Source: Cristatella mucedo
Lineage: Eukaryota; Bryozoa; Phylactolaemata; Cristatellidae
Assembly (NCBI GenBank): GCA_009760855.2
Contig: WPIO01000018.1
Location: 2,485,001 to 2,545,000 of the forward strand
Direction of reading: 5' to 3'
Length of the DNA: 60,000 nt
The translations under genes and the position numbers were made by a program. Every line of letters starts with the position of its first letter. Position 1 is the first letter of the stretch. The notes below the pieces were generated by a model. The model saw only the letters and a list, made by a program, of their open reading frames with translations. It was not told the DNA's origin and made no database searches. Positions 18,398 through 29,900 of this stretch are shown piece after piece.

Positions 18398-18722
18398 ATT
18401 TCGCTCATGCTATCTCTTGCTGTGGCCTCCAATGGCGCTGGCCAGCCAGCCTCCCTACAAATTCGAACTGCGGTACAGCTTCGGTTTTGATACCAATTGA
18501 TACAGAAAACCGCTTTGCAGGTTTACCAACTTAATTTCACACCACAGCTCACGGGCTTTCTCATGCTATGGCCTCCAATGGCTCGGATCAGCCTCCCTAC
18601 ATGTTATTGCATTTGGCGATACTTCTGTCATTTCCATAATAGGTGCTTTAAAACTATAGTTTTGAAGCCATATGATATGTCAAGGTGTTTCTAGCTTACT
18701 CACCTAATTTAGTGACGTTGTA
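18398..18722 (+). repeat. R170 degenerate tandem repeat, left arm part 2
   Basis: Further units: GTGGCCTCCAATGGC occurs at about 18421, and TATGGCCTCCAATGGC at about 18567. GGTTTTGATACCAATTGATA lies between them. Confidence 0.5.
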
Positions 18723-18815
18723 CTAGTGTAACGCCGAAGGCTCGGCGGGTTAGGCTTGACCGGCCGCTCACCTAGCGGCGTAGCCTAGCACCTAATGCCG
18801 TTCGGTGCGCGCCTA

Positions 18816-19823
18816 ATAATAATAATAATAATAATATTGCACTTGATAAAGCGCCCTCAGAGAACTTAATCTCTTTCTAGGCGCTTTACATTTGCTGCAA
18901 AGTGATACGCAATAGAATAGTAAGTAAAATCATGCTTAAAAAACAAACAAACTGAATAACATGGTTAGGGGTTACATGCACTGGGTCAGCATGCAAATGT
19001 GGTTAGTGGCAGCATGAACAGTGTCAGCACGCATAAGCACATCGAGGACGAATCACAAGGACCCACTAAATGCTGTCCTAAATAGGTATGTTTTTAAGTT
19101 TCTTTTAAATGTGGTCAGGTCAGGGGATGTTCTGATGCAGGTCGGGAGGGAGTTCCAGGCTTTGGGAGCATACGAGCTAAATGCACGGTCTCCAAAGGAT
19201 TAAAGGTTTGTACGAGGTATTTCTAGACTGTTGGATTCCGAAAAGCGAGTGGTACGATGCTTTGCCTGATGGGGTAGTATCTCTGAAAGATAGGCTGGAG
19301 CCATAGAATGAAGAGACCTAAAAGTGAGCGACAAAACCTTGAAGTCAATCCGTTGCTTGACTGGTAACCAGTGCAGGTCGGCGAGAAGTGGAGTAATGTG
19401 GCAACTGCGACGCTCACGACAGACAAGCCTAGCTGCAGAGTTTTGCACCAGCTGCAATCGCCTGATCGCACATGCTGGTAGGCCAGTAAGCAGTGAGTTG
19501 CAGAAGTCGAGACGAGATGTCACGAATGCATGGACCAACTTGGACGTGGTATCCTTATCTAAACAAGCCCTAATTTTAGCAATGTTATGAAGCTGAAAAT
19601 AGGCTGATTTGACTGTGGAGCTGATGTGGTCGTCTAACGAGAGGTCGCTTTGGAATATGACACCTAGATTTCGAGCTGATGCAACTGGAGATATGGGGGC
19701 AGAGCCAATTTTGAAAGTCAGCCTTTCCAATTTCTGAATAACACTAGGTTTGCCCATAACTAGTAAGTTAGTTTCATCATCGTTTAGTTTTAGAAAATTT
19801 GCTGCCATCCATGATCGGATGTA
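18816..19823 (-). mobile_element. LINE-B ~1 kb fragment nested in element X
   Basis: The (AAT)n tail, hairpin and 3' UTR are followed by antisense RT C-terminal coding: [46 protein letters not shown] and LHWLPVKQRIDFKV. It is nearly identical to 43585-44552. Element X resumes at CGCAATAAGCTGG, so it interrupts copy 1. Confidence 0.92.
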
Positions 19824-20032
19824 CTCGCAATAAGCTGGCCGCCACGAAACGCGCGTTTCTGGCGCCGACCTGCTTACCGTTACTAAAGAGGGTCGTGAGT
19901 CCGCGGCGTGAATTGAAAAGCGAAACACATAAACTGGGGATTTTACTGAACCCTATTCGCAAGCGCACAAAGTCGCTGCGCGCCTAGCTCAATTTTATCT
20001 CCCCACTCCTCGCACGTTCTCAATAGCACCAA

Positions 20033-20275
20033 CACTCTTGCGGAGGGAATACTTCTCCACACTGGGCACGAGCCGGAGCCTAAACCCTGACCGGAGAACT
20101 AGGACTCGGTTCCCACCAGTGCGGCAGGAATACTCCACACACGCCAACTCAAGCACTCCTGCGGAGGAAACACGTCTCCACACTAACGCTACTGGGGAAC
20201 GACCCAAATAGACGGAGCTCAAACTGAAGCGTAAACCCTAACCGGAGAACTAGGGCTCCACACACGCCAACTACG
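20033..20275. repeat. 122-bp minisatellite in element X copy 1
   Basis: Units recur with CACTCTTGCGGAGG at 20033 and CACTCCTGCGGAGG at 20154 (period 121). Each unit has a TAAACCCTAACCGG-like word (TAAACCCTGACC in the first) and GAACTAGGACTCGG. Confidence 0.75.
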
Positions 20276-21218
20276 CCTAGCTCGCACCGGCAAATCCCTA
20301 TGCCGAGACCACGTGCTAGCTCGCACACACAAAATACAAAAGAAAACAAAATGCCAGCTCGGGCGCGATACGACCGTATTCGGTGGAGTCCACTGAATCC
20401 TCCTAGCCCTGTCTCGTCCTGTTCCGTCAATCGCCGGTGAACAGCCCGCCCTCCACCCAAACTTTCAGAGAAACGAGTCCGACGGTGTCGAAGCGCAAAG
20501 CCGGACAGAAGACCAGAAGAGACCAAAAGAGACCAAAAACAAAAGACCCAGAGCGAGCGTCGCTCTTAAATATTTAGCTGAGACAATGGGGCACGAGCTT
20601 AGTGGTATTGGGCCCGACACCAGGGCCCATTACGGTAAGGAATTAATACCGGCACTAGGCCACTGGAATGTCTCCTCTGTCCATCTTGAATGGCGAATGG
20701 GTTCCTGACGATTCTTTTTGGACAGTGTGATGGCGAAGGTTGACAGGCCAGCCAACATCAATCAGCAGCTCCCGTGGGTATCGGACCAATTCTAAAGGCC
20801 GAATCGCCACCGTTGGTCAGAAAGCTTCCTGGCTTGCTCTTAAGCTCTTGCTCTCTAACCGCACTGACGCTCCTCTCTGGCTCACTGCTCCAGGATAAAG
20901 GAGTTCTAGACCGCCTCCGAACAGCTCTTGTTCGCGCTAAAATTCAGCCAAGGCCAGCAAAGTGCTACACTGGCGTATTCTAATGCTTTGGCTTTCAATA
21001 GCCCTGGCTGCCACAGGCCATAGCAATGTAACTCGATAGCGAAATCGCATACATTTTGGTGGGTACATCCGGAACACTGCTTTCCATAATAGGCAATCAA
21101 TACCGCAATTCGACGTTGCCTATTGATGGAATAGCAGCTGCATCGCAAATGCAGACTTGGCTATTGGAAGCCATTGTTAAACGGCGGTGCCAGCTAAACC
21201 AGCCGAATTATTGAGGTT

Positions 21219-21363
21219 ATATAAATGTATAATTCATTTATATAGCGCCCCGAGAGAACCTAATCTCTATATAGGCGTTTCACATACGCCTCGAGGCTCG
21301 AGCCCACGACCTCAGTCACACCTTGGTAGGAGCGAGCACCTTAACCGCTAGACCAAACCAGCT
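21219..21363 (-). mobile_element. SINE-I copy
   Basis: On the minus strand: AGCTGGTTTGGTCTAGCGG (A-box-like TGGTCTAGCGG), GGTGCTCGCTCC, then B-box-like GTGGGCTCGAGCC. The 3' end AGAGATTAGGTTCTCTCGGG-GCGCTATA leads to an AT-rich tail. It lies at the same place as the SINE at 54183 in copy 3. Confidence 0.85.
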
Positions 21364-21627
21364 AGTTATTAATCGAGATTAGGTGATTATTGGACAGTTT
21401 ATTACCGCGGCCGTGTGAAAAACCGGCCCCTGAAATAGTAGGTATTTGGGATTCGAGACTCGGGGAATCGGCATCGGAGCCAATTGAAGCTCTAGGCCAC
21501 AGACCGTTGGTGTAAGTCGTGGCCGCTGTTGAGCGCCTGTAACCGTAAGCTCTGCATCTAGGATATGGACTTGATAAGCTAAGCTATGAGCGCTCTTCGT
21601 CGTTGCCGTATTTCTGCTACTGTCGGC

Positions 21628-21792
21628 ATTCCTGCATGCATTGGTGCAGCACCTACAAGTAACCAGCCGTACTGCAAAGTTCAGGCGTCTCGACATTCGT
21701 CGCCCATCGGCTGAGACTAGCACCATTACTAGCGTTGCGTTTGTGGTCTAGTCCTGACCGGACGCGGAAGCCGAACAGCACGTTTGTAACAA
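21628..21792. repeat. dispersed repeat X, copy 2
   Basis: Aligned with 13431-13602 through GCATTGGTGCAGC, CTGAGACTAGCA, the GACCGGACG word and AGCACGTTTGTAACA. Confidence 0.5.
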
Positions 21793-21799
21793 TTGCATG

Positions 21800-22081
21800 A
21801 GAACTGGTGGAGGCTGGCTTGTCCGGGCCATTGGAGGTAATAACACGAGAATTCCGGTGCGCTGTGCCATAAAATGTGGTTGGTAACCCCGGAGTACTGT
21901 TTCCAATCATGCGGAATCGAAACCGAAGTTGCACGAAGCCTATTACGGAAATGAGTGTTATATCGCAGTTCGAAATTGCATGGCGGCCCGAGCCTTTGGA
22001 GGCTATTGCATTAGAAGGCGGATGCCTAATTGAACGAAATTTTGAGGATGAACCCATGCCGCCATTTTCTATAATTTGGAA
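21800..22081 (-). repeat. R170 repeat, right arm part 1 (inverted)
   Basis: Reverse complement of the 17845-18720 units: contains GAATCGAAACCGAAG and GCAGTTCGAAATTGCATGGC, then GCCGCCATTTTCTATAAT. It ends where a LINE-B 3' fragment begins. Confidence 0.45.
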
Positions 22082-22390
22082 TTGACCACATTTAAAAGGA
22101 ACCTAAAAACACACCTATTTAGGACAGCATTTAGTGGGTCCCTGTGATTCGTCCTTGATGTGCTTATGCGTGCTGACACTGCATGCTGCCACTAACCACA
22201 TTCGCATGCTGACCCTGTGCATGTCACCCCTAACCATATTATTCATTTTGTTTGTTTTTCAAGCATGATTTTACTTACCATTCAATTGCATTTCACTTTG
22301 CAGCAAATGCAAAGCGCCTAGAGAGAGAGATTAAGTTCTCTGAGGGCGCTATCAAGTGAATTATTATTATTATTATTATTATCATTATTA
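22082..22390 (+). mobile_element. LINE-B 3' fragment
   Basis: About 305 bp from ACCACATTTAAAAGGAAC to the hairpin AAAGCGCCTAGAGAGAGAGA ... GAGGGCGCT and the (ATT)n tail. Confidence 0.9.
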
Positions 22391-22640
22391 AACCCACAGT
22401 TACGCGATACCTATCATGAATGGCAGCTGTATCGCTATTCGAACTTGTAAATATATTTGTTGACCCGGCCGGTCAGTTGATGCCATAGCACGAGAACGTG
22501 AAAGCACAATTTCGTGAAACTTGATGGGTCAACCCATAGCACCACTCTATATAATCTGGAATCAAAACCTAAGAGTGCTGACGTTTATTGTGGCAATGGC
22601 AGTTGTATCGCGGTGTACTGCAGTTATTCATGGGACGCAA
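22391..22640 (-). repeat. R170 repeat, right arm part 2 (inverted)
   Basis: On the minus strand it reads GGTTTTGATTCCAGATTATA, then GGGTTGACCCATCAAGTTTC, TCTCGTGCTATGGC and CGATACAGCTGCC, in the same order as the left arm units. Confidence 0.5.
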
Positions 22641-22982
22641 ATTGTGTGCTCGAAGCATCAACAATCCACCTCAGAACAATCCTAGTTGGGTAGGTATTAC
22701 CGTCAAGAAATTGCATGCAAACTGAGCATCTAATTAAAATCGAGGCGAATATTATTAGGCTATATTGACTCTTTCTAAATATCTGTGTAATCCAATATTT
22801 TTAAGATTCGTGAACTATGAATCGATAAGATTCATGAACTATGCATTAACAAAAGAAAAGCACCCCATAGCCGCCGCGCGGTGGTGGCCGGAACCGCCAG
22901 GTCAGTCAACGCTCGTTGGGCTGGAACTGCGAGCTGAGTACCCGCTCGTATGGTATTCCTAGCATTGTCTCGAACCGCTCAG
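22641..22982. other. no recognised feature
   Basis: AT-rich then GC-rich spacer. ATTCATGAACTATG-like words repeat near 22808 and 22830. No exon seen. Confidence 0.35.
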
Positions 22983-23084
22983 CACGCTCCCCACATGCGT
23001 CAATGTTAATCTCTCTTAGTGGTCATCAGGCCTGTTGTAACTCCATCGGCCAGACTTAACGCTTGACTTTGGAATCCTCGCTCA

Positions 23085-24038
23085 ATGTGCAATAAGCCTC
23101 TAGTAATAAGCGACCTTATTTCTGAAAATGGCATCGACCTGCTCGCCCTAACTGAAACTTGGCTGAAATCGATAAACTGCCCGACAATTAAAGACGCTAC
23201 TCCATTTGGTTTCTTGTTCTTTCACACCCCAAGATCGATCAAAACTGGAGCTGGAGTTTATATCGTCGTTCGCTCGAAATTCAACTTCAAGCCATTTGCA
23301 GTACCCTCGAAGCAGTCTTTTGAATCAATGGTCTCGGTCTCATCCGAAAACAAGCTACCGATAGTGGCAGTATTCTATCGCTCACCAGGTACCAAATCCT
23401 CCTTTTTCTCAGATTTCTCCGATCTCATTTCGATTCTGTATGCAAGAAATCGATCCTTCCTCGTTATGGGTGATTTCAACGCTCACTTTCATAACTTATC
23501 TGACGCTTTCAGCACCGAATTTCGTGCATTGACTGACTCATTGTCTCTTGTGGCTCCTGTGCATAGCCCTACCCACATCAAGGGTCACACACTTGAACAG
23601 AATTTCTCATACAACTGCACTTTATCATCACCAACTATCACCAAATCCTGCTTATCTGACCACATGCAGATCTCATTCAATCTACAGTATGTGCCCACCT
23701 CTTCCTCTAAAATAACCTGTGAATCGCGAGACCTGAAGACCCTTGATATCGATGCTGTCCGTTCGAGAATATCTGCTTCACCTCTGCTGCTCAGTTCTCC
23801 CTCTGATCTGTCATCATTGGTAGATAGCTACAACGCGACACTAGCTGACCCGGTCGACAAGTTTGCACCTCTGACAAAGCGCACTGTGTGCCCTCGCCCA
23901 GACGGCCTATGGTTTACCACAGACATCAAACTAGCCAGGTCTACTAAGCGAAAGCTTGAAAAAGCATACAAAAGATCAGGACTGACTGTCCATCGACAGC
24001 AAATGAAGACTGCTGTAAGTCGTGCCAATCGATCCTAG
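23085..24038 (+). CDS. LINE-B apurinic-type endonuclease domain
   Basis: 317 open codons. Family motifs in order are LLALTETWLKS (catalytic Glu), GAGVYIVVRS, VFYRSPG, FLVMGDFNAHF (catalytic Asp and Asn), and SDHMQISF, whose Asp and His end the EN fold. It continues into the linker VCPRPDGLWFTTDIKLAR. EN nicks target DNA for target-primed reverse transcription. The stop after NRS is followed in frame by more family-like text, so it is a mutation or an old ORF break. Confidence 0.88.
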   Translation: MCNKPLVISDLISENGIDLLALTETWLKSINCPTIKDATPFGFLFFHTPRSIKTGAGVYIVVRSKFNFKPFAVPSKQSFESMVSVSSENKLPIVAVFYRSPGTKSSFFSDFSDLISILYARNRSFLVMGDFNAHFHNLSDAFSTEFRALTDSLSLVAPVHSPTHIKGHTLEQNFSYNCTLSSPTITKSCLSDHMQISFNLQYVPTSSSKITCESRDLKTLDIDAVRSRISASPLLLSSPSDLSSLVDSYNATLADPVDKFAPLTKRTVCPRPDGLWFTTDIKLARSTKRKLEKAYKRSGLTVHRQQMKTAVSRANRS

Positions 24039-24287
24039 CAAAGACCAAGTCTAGCTTCTATAAAAGCATTGTTGAATCACAGATGCACAATCCCAAAATG
24101 CTGATGTCGACGATCAACCATCTCCTCAACCGCTCCCAAGTTAGCTCCTTTCCTGATGATCCTTTGATGATCTAGCCGATCGCTTCTCTCGATTCTTTGT
24201 GCAGAAGATAGACAAGATCAGGGAGTCTATCCCTGCAATGACAGCCTCCCACTAGAATGCTGTTCCCTGATTCCTGGCTGTACCTCG

Positions 24288-25376
24288 ATGTCTACATTTA
24301 AGCAGGTCACTAGTGATCTAGTCCATGAGTTCGTATCTTTTTTAAAGAAGACAACAAGCCCTCTAGACCCTATTCCCACTGTCCTGCTCCTATGTTGCAT
24401 TGATCTGCTGCTGCCATGCATAACTAACATTATTAATATGTCATTAGCCTCAGGTCATGTCCCAGCACCTTTCAAAAAAGCTGTAGTCAGGCCACTTCTC
24501 AAGAAAGCGACACTAGACCAAGAGGACTTAAGCGACTACCACCAGGTCTCCCTTCTACCATTTCTATCAAAGACACTGGAACAGGTCGTGGCAGACCAGC
24601 TGAACTCATATATCGAAACCTCACACCTTGCTCGTAAGTTCCAGTCTGGCTTTACAGCTAATCACTTCACAGAGTCAGCATTGCTTCGGGTATACAACGA
24701 CCTACTTAGGAATGCAGACATGGGTAGAGTGTCTCTGCTTGCTTTGCTCGATCTTTCGGCAGCTTTTGATACCATCGATCACAAAGTTCTTCTAGAGCGC
24801 CTCTCATCTCGCCTGGGCATCACTGGCACTGCTCTGCAGTGGTTCAGGTCCAATCTCAGTGGGAGACTCCAGAGTATTGATGTGAATGGACAAAGATCAT
24901 CTGAGGTACTTCGGAAATATGGGGTACCTCAGGGCTCCGTGCCAGGTCTGGTTCTCTTCATGGTTTATACTCATCCTCTTGCTGATGTGATTGCCAAGCA
25001 CAATCTAGGCTTCCATTTGTATGCAGATGATACTCAGTTGTACCTTTGCTTTGATCTTTCCCAGCCTTCGAGCACCTCAAACTCTCTCAACTCTCTTGCT
25101 GCATGTATTGATGACATCCTCACATGGATGGCAGCAATTTTTCTAAAACTAAATGACGATAAGACTAACCTACTAGTTATGGGCAAACCCAGTGTGATTC
25201 ACGAATCGGTAAGGCTGAAACTCAAAATTGGCTGTGCCAGCATACCTCCAGTTGAATCAGCTCGAATTCTAGGTGTCATATTCCAAAGCGACCCCTCATT
25301 AGATGACCATATCAGCTCCACAGTTAAATCTGCCTATTTTCAGCTTCATAACATTGCTAAAATTCGTGTTGTTTAG
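24288..25376 (+). CDS. LINE-B reverse transcriptase domain
   Basis: 362 open codons. Motifs: [69 protein letters not shown] (first catalytic Asp), YGVPQGSVPG, and [11 protein letters not shown] with both catalytic Asp residues. It stops at KIRVV, where other copies continue KIRACL, so a frameshift truncates it. The C-terminal block continues at 25446-25814 in shifted frames. Confidence 0.88.
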   Translation: MSTFKQVTSDLVHEFVSFLKKTTSPLDPIPTVLLLCCIDLLLPCITNIINMSLASGHVPAPFKKAVVRPLLKKATLDQEDLSDYHQVSLLPFLSKTLEQVVADQLNSYIETSHLARKFQSGFTANHFTESALLRVYNDLLRNADMGRVSLLALLDLSAAFDTIDHKVLLERLSSRLGITGTALQWFRSNLSGRLQSIDVNGQRSSEVLRKYGVPQGSVPGLVLFMVYTHPLADVIAKHNLGFHLYADDTQLYLCFDLSQPSSTSNSLNSLAACIDDILTWMAAIFLKLNDDKTNLLVMGKPSVIHESVRLKLKIGCASIPPVESARILGVIFQSDPSLDDHISSTVKSAYFQLHNIAKIRVV

Positions 25377-26302
25377 ATACAGATACCACATCTAAGTTGG
25401 TCCATGCATTCGTGACATCCCGTCTCGACTTCTGAAACTCACTGCATGCTGGCCTACCAGCATGTGCGATCAGGCGATTGCAGCTGGCGCAAAACTCTGC
25501 AGCTAGGCTTGTCTGTCGTGAGCGTCGCAGTTGCTACATTACTCTGCTTCTCGCCGACCTGCACTGGCTCCCAGTCAAACAACAGATTGACTTCAAGGTT
25601 TTGTCGCTCACTTGTAGGTCACTTCATTCTTTGGCTCCAGCCTATCTGTCAGATATACTCCCCCATCAGGCCTAGCATCGTACCACCTGCTTTTTGGAAT
25701 CCAGCAGTCTACAAATACCCCGTGCAAACCTCAAATTCTTTGGAGACCGTGCATATAGTTCGTATGCTCGCAAAGCCTGGAACTCCCTCCCGACCTGGTC
25801 AGAACATCCCCTGACCTGGCCACATTTATAACGAACTTAAAAACACACCTATTTAGGACAGCATTTAGTGGTCTCTGTGATTGGTCCTTGATGTGCTTAT
25901 GCGTGCCGACACTGTTCATGCTGCCACTAACCACATTTGCATGCTGACCCTGTGCATATCACCCCTAACCATGTTATTCCATTTGTTTGTTTATCAAGCA
26001 TAATATTACTTACCATTCAATTGCATTTTCCTTTGCAGCAAATGTAAAGCGCCTAGAGAGAGATTAAGTTCTCTGAGGGTGCTTTATCAAGTGAATTATT
26101 ATTATTATTTTAAAAAAATGGCATGAGATATAAAGTAAGATGAGTTATGTATCCTCTCTAATAAAATACTTCTAATTGAGAATATCTATGAAACAAGCAT
26201 TCCTTAAAATTAGTTTGTGCTTGCTTTAATCCTTCTCGCTTTTGTCGGTGTACCAGTATATTGCCAGTAGTATGTGTAATTGCTGTGCCGTGCTATTTAC
26301 AG

Positions 26303-26456
26303 ATCCCAGTTGAATGCGATATATTCACCAATCTGTACAAGTACCAAGGAGTGCTATTCCCTGAGCAGGTCGTGCTTTTCAGCAAGCTTCGTGACGTCTA
26401 CGGCTATGCGGATGTTCGCGATGATGACGTCTTTGTTCGGACCTATTTAAAAGCTG
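26303..26456 (+). CDS. gene B exon with 5'-phosphosulfate loop (first part)
   Basis: The acceptor is GTGCTATTTACAG and the donor GCTG|GTAAGT. 154 nt, out in phase 1. It encodes YQGVLFPEQV and VRDDDVFVRTYLKAG. Gene C has the homologous exon at 55953. Pro to Leu and Ser to Ala changes occur in the TYPKSG loop. Confidence 0.85.
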
Positions 26457-26918
26457 GTAAGTGCCTGGGGATGGAAGCATTTCATTTAGTACCTCATGTA
26501 CAGCAGTTGGGCCTGTGCGGCCTTGCATTCCGCGAGGGAATCAGTTTCCCTTAGTGAGAACATGTCATACCTGGACACTGACACTTACAAGTCTGGCCCC
26601 TGAAATTTGCTGATGGCAGAATATCGAGCCTGCTGTCGGTGGGTAGCTGTCGGTCGTTGGCAGGTGCTGTTGTTGTATAATACTGCTCTACTGTCTTTTA
26701 ACCTGGCTGTACTTTTTTGAAATTGTTAGCAAAGCAATTAAGGAAACAGACAGCGTTCGTTGTTTAAGCTTCGTTTACACTCGCAAACGTATGAAGCCTG
26801 GGCACCCGTAAACTTGTCTTGAGTGCGAACTATCGTCCAACCTGCCACGTCTGCACCGTGTAATAATAATGATTTTAACAATAATCATAATACATTTGTA
26901 TATCGCCCTCAGAGAACT

Positions 26919-26966
<48 letters not shown>

Positions 26967-29900
26967 GCACTTTATATTTACTGCACCGGAAGCCTATTCG
27001 AATGGTTAGCAGTAGCATGTTCAATGACAACAAGCATAACAAGGTTAGAGGTGACATGCACAGGGTCAGGTTCGATATGGTAAGTGGCAGCATGCACAGA
27101 GTCAGCTCGCGTAAGCACACACTAAGGACGATTAACGTGTACTCAATAAAGCTGTGATAAATACATGCATTGTAGGCTTCTTTTTAAATGTCAAGTCAGG
27201 GGATGTGACTTAAGTCGGAACTGAGTTGCAATTGAACTGTGCTCGGTCTCCGGCAGATTTAAGGTTCTTACTAGGTGTAGCTAAACAATTAGATTCAGAA
27301 AGCTGGTGGTACGATGTTTAGCTTGGTGGGGGATAAGATCTGACATGTAGACTGGAGCAAAAGAATGATGGTACCTAAAAGTGAGTGACAGAACCTTGAA
27401 GTCGATATGCTGCTTGACTCGGAGCCAGTGCAGGTCGGCAAGAAGTGGTGGGATGTGGCAACTGCAGCACTCACGACAAACAAGCCTGGCTGCAGAGTTC
27501 TGCACCAACTGTAGCTGCCGGGTTGCACTCTCCGGGAGACCAGCAAGCAGTGAGTTACAGAAATCGAGACATGATGTCACAAATGCATGGACCAATTCAG
27601 ATGTAGTGCCCCTTTCTAAGCTAGCCCGGACTTTAGCAATGCTATAGAGCAGAAAGTAGGCAGACGTGACTGTAGAGCTGATGTGGCCGTCTAATGAAAG
27701 GTTACTTTCGAATAGTACGCCCAGATTTCGTACAGATTCAGATGGAAATGTGCTGGCAGAGCCGATTTTTAGCATTAGGTTTTCCAATTTCTGAATCAAC
27801 CTTGGTTTGTCTAAAATTAGTAAGTTGGTTTTGTCACCATTAGAAAGTCTAGTTTGAAAGTAGTAGTGAAAGTCTAGTAGAAAGCCTGCGGTAAACCATT
27901 GACTATCTGAGCCAGGGCACACAGTGAGCTTAGTCGTAGGGGCAAACCGAGAATGTTAGCTAGTGTCGTGTTGTACCATCCTACCAATGACACAGGTAGG
28001 AAGGGGATTGAGCAGCAGGGGCGAAAAGGTAATAATAATTATAATAATAATGCGCTTGATAAAGCGCCCTCAGAGAACTTAATCTCTTTCTAGGCGCTTT
28101 ACATTTGCTATTTTGAGTAGACAGCACCGATGTCAAGGGTCTTGAGGTATTGCGATTGACAGTGACTTGAGAAGCAGAGGAGGTCGCACACTGTAGACTG
28201 AATGAGATCACCGTGTGGTCCGATATGCGGAATTCGGTAATAATAGGTGATGATAACAACCAGTTTCAGGAGAAAATTTGGTTGAGTGTGTAACCTTTGA
28301 TACGAGTAGGGTCATGCACATGAACCACTACAGAAAATGAGTCAGTCAGTGCACAAACTTCGGTGCAGCAGGCGTCAGATAAGTTATCAAACTGAATATT
28401 AAAATAACCCATAACGAGATGTAAGAGTACCTAGCCAGACTAGTGTGGGCACGGCCACGTCCACAACGCTGTTTTCCGAATCACACTACTTTGTCCAGCC
28501 AACGGGCGCCTGCCCCGCTGGTCCCCAATGGTCGCCTGCCCCACTGGTCTTGCAGTGAGGAACTTTCTGCCTGGCACAGGCTATCCACTCGCTCTCCCTC
28601 TCATTCTCATTCTCTTCTCTTTGCATGCTCCGGAGCTGCCTCCACGACGGCTTCTACATCCATATGTACGCTTGCACGCTTGTGTTGCCTGCATATGATA
28701 CAATACAGCCGTGATCGGCAGCACCACAACTGACTTGTGGGGGCAACGCTGTTCTTCGTCGCACGGCCACCGTGCTCGAGCCCCTGCACTAGCAGCCTGT
28801 TGGACTGCGGCCACTACATCTGTTTCACTTTGCAACATGAGAGATGTCGTAAGTTCAAAGGTTGTAAAGTTGATCGGTTGGCTGCAGACAGAAGTTGAGC
28901 AGCTGCTATCCCGTAACAAGCATTGACGCTGTCCACCTAAAGGGAACTGATACTCGCTGCTGATATCGTTAGTGCACAACGAGGTATTGTGTATTGTATC
29001 GTAATCAGTATCGGCAGCTGCCAGAGCAGCAGCAGTAAAAGGCAGCTGTTGCTGGTGCAACCATGCACAGCCACTGGTCATCATTCGGCTGCAGCTGTCG
29101 GTGTCCCACTTGCTTTAGCCGAGCAGCATACAGCCCCGTGGAGGCTGTTATCGGTGGAAGTAGCATGGCAGATCATAACTACCCAGTAGGGCAGACCCCC
29201 TTTTGTAACGTCCAGGTGCAGTGTCTCTCGTTCATGGGGGTTAGTGCCCAACCTCATCAGCATATGATTTCAGTTGCTTCTGACTAATTCCCCAGCACTA
29301 GCTTCCCAAAGCCATAATGGTGGTAGTTACCTTCATTTGTTGCCTTTGTATTAGGATCTGTGTGCAAACTGCCAAACAGCACTGTGGCCTTTCCACCCAC
29401 TAAGGACAGCCATCTAAGTACCTTTGTACCATCATCGGTTGATTGCTTGACAACTCTGATCTGTATAGCAAGCATAGCTGAGTCAGGAGAGCAGTTGAGG
29501 TAGTGAGTGGCACAGTCGTACGGTTGTAAAGGATGAGTATAATATTAGCATGTCACCTTTTATTGATATAATGCTAGCACGTTCGGTCAATATGAATTAG
29601 GTTGTATGACCGACAATGTTCAAGCAACATATCAATTTTCTAGTTGAGCTTCATTATATTAAGTCTTCAAAAGTAAATCATAATCCCACGAACTGTAATG
29701 TTACAGGATGGCAGCAACTGCCTTGTAAAAACCAATTTAGCTCGGGGCTGACCAATGCAGCATAAGTTTGCTTACATACAAGATTGTATTTCAGCGTTTC
29801 ACTGAAAGCCTCGAGGAGCTTTGGCGAGGATGGCTCCGTGAAGGTAGCTAATGATGCAACATCACCCTTAACCAGTAGCAACCTGTAGGTTTGCTATTTT

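Larger units (their letters stand above)
18727..21600 (-). mobile_element. long LTR-like element X, copy 1 (interrupted by LINE-B)
   Basis: Starts TGTAACGCCGAAGG at 18727, preceded by CTAG. It contains the CGCAATAAGCTGGCCGCC block after the LINE-B insertion, then two to three 122-bp minisatellite units (20030-20270) and a TATTTAAG-like word on the minus strand at about 20568. The following block is almost identical to copy 3. Homology to copy 3 runs to CGAGCGCTCTTCGT-like sequence at about 21600, beyond which its outer end is lost. It contains a SINE-I. Confidence 0.75.
22983..26110 (+). mobile_element. LINE-B, longest copy (EN + RT, L2-like)
   Basis: A nearly full-length non-LTR retrotransposon of about 3.1 kb with endonuclease, RT, C-terminal region, 3' UTR, hairpin (arm AAAGCGCC at 26046) and AATTATTATTATT tail. 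EN and RT are in the same frame. A TAG at about 24036, a 1-nt deletion near 24170 and a frameshift near 25370 make it non-autonomous now. The 5' boundary is approximate. Confidence 0.88.
26862..28435 (-). mobile_element. diverged LINE-B relative (EN fragment to 3' end)
   Basis: On the minus strand: EN blocks LVMGYFN near 28400, DPTRIKGYTLNQIFS near 28300 and ISDHTVISFSLQC near 28200. Next is the linker CPGSDSQWFT at 27915, then a jump to the RT C-terminal region ([40 protein letters not shown]) and the 3' UTR and tail at 26862-26990. Most of the RT is deleted. A younger LINE-B 3' fragment is nested at 28028-28112. The 3' hairpin contains an expanded CT tract. Confidence 0.82.
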
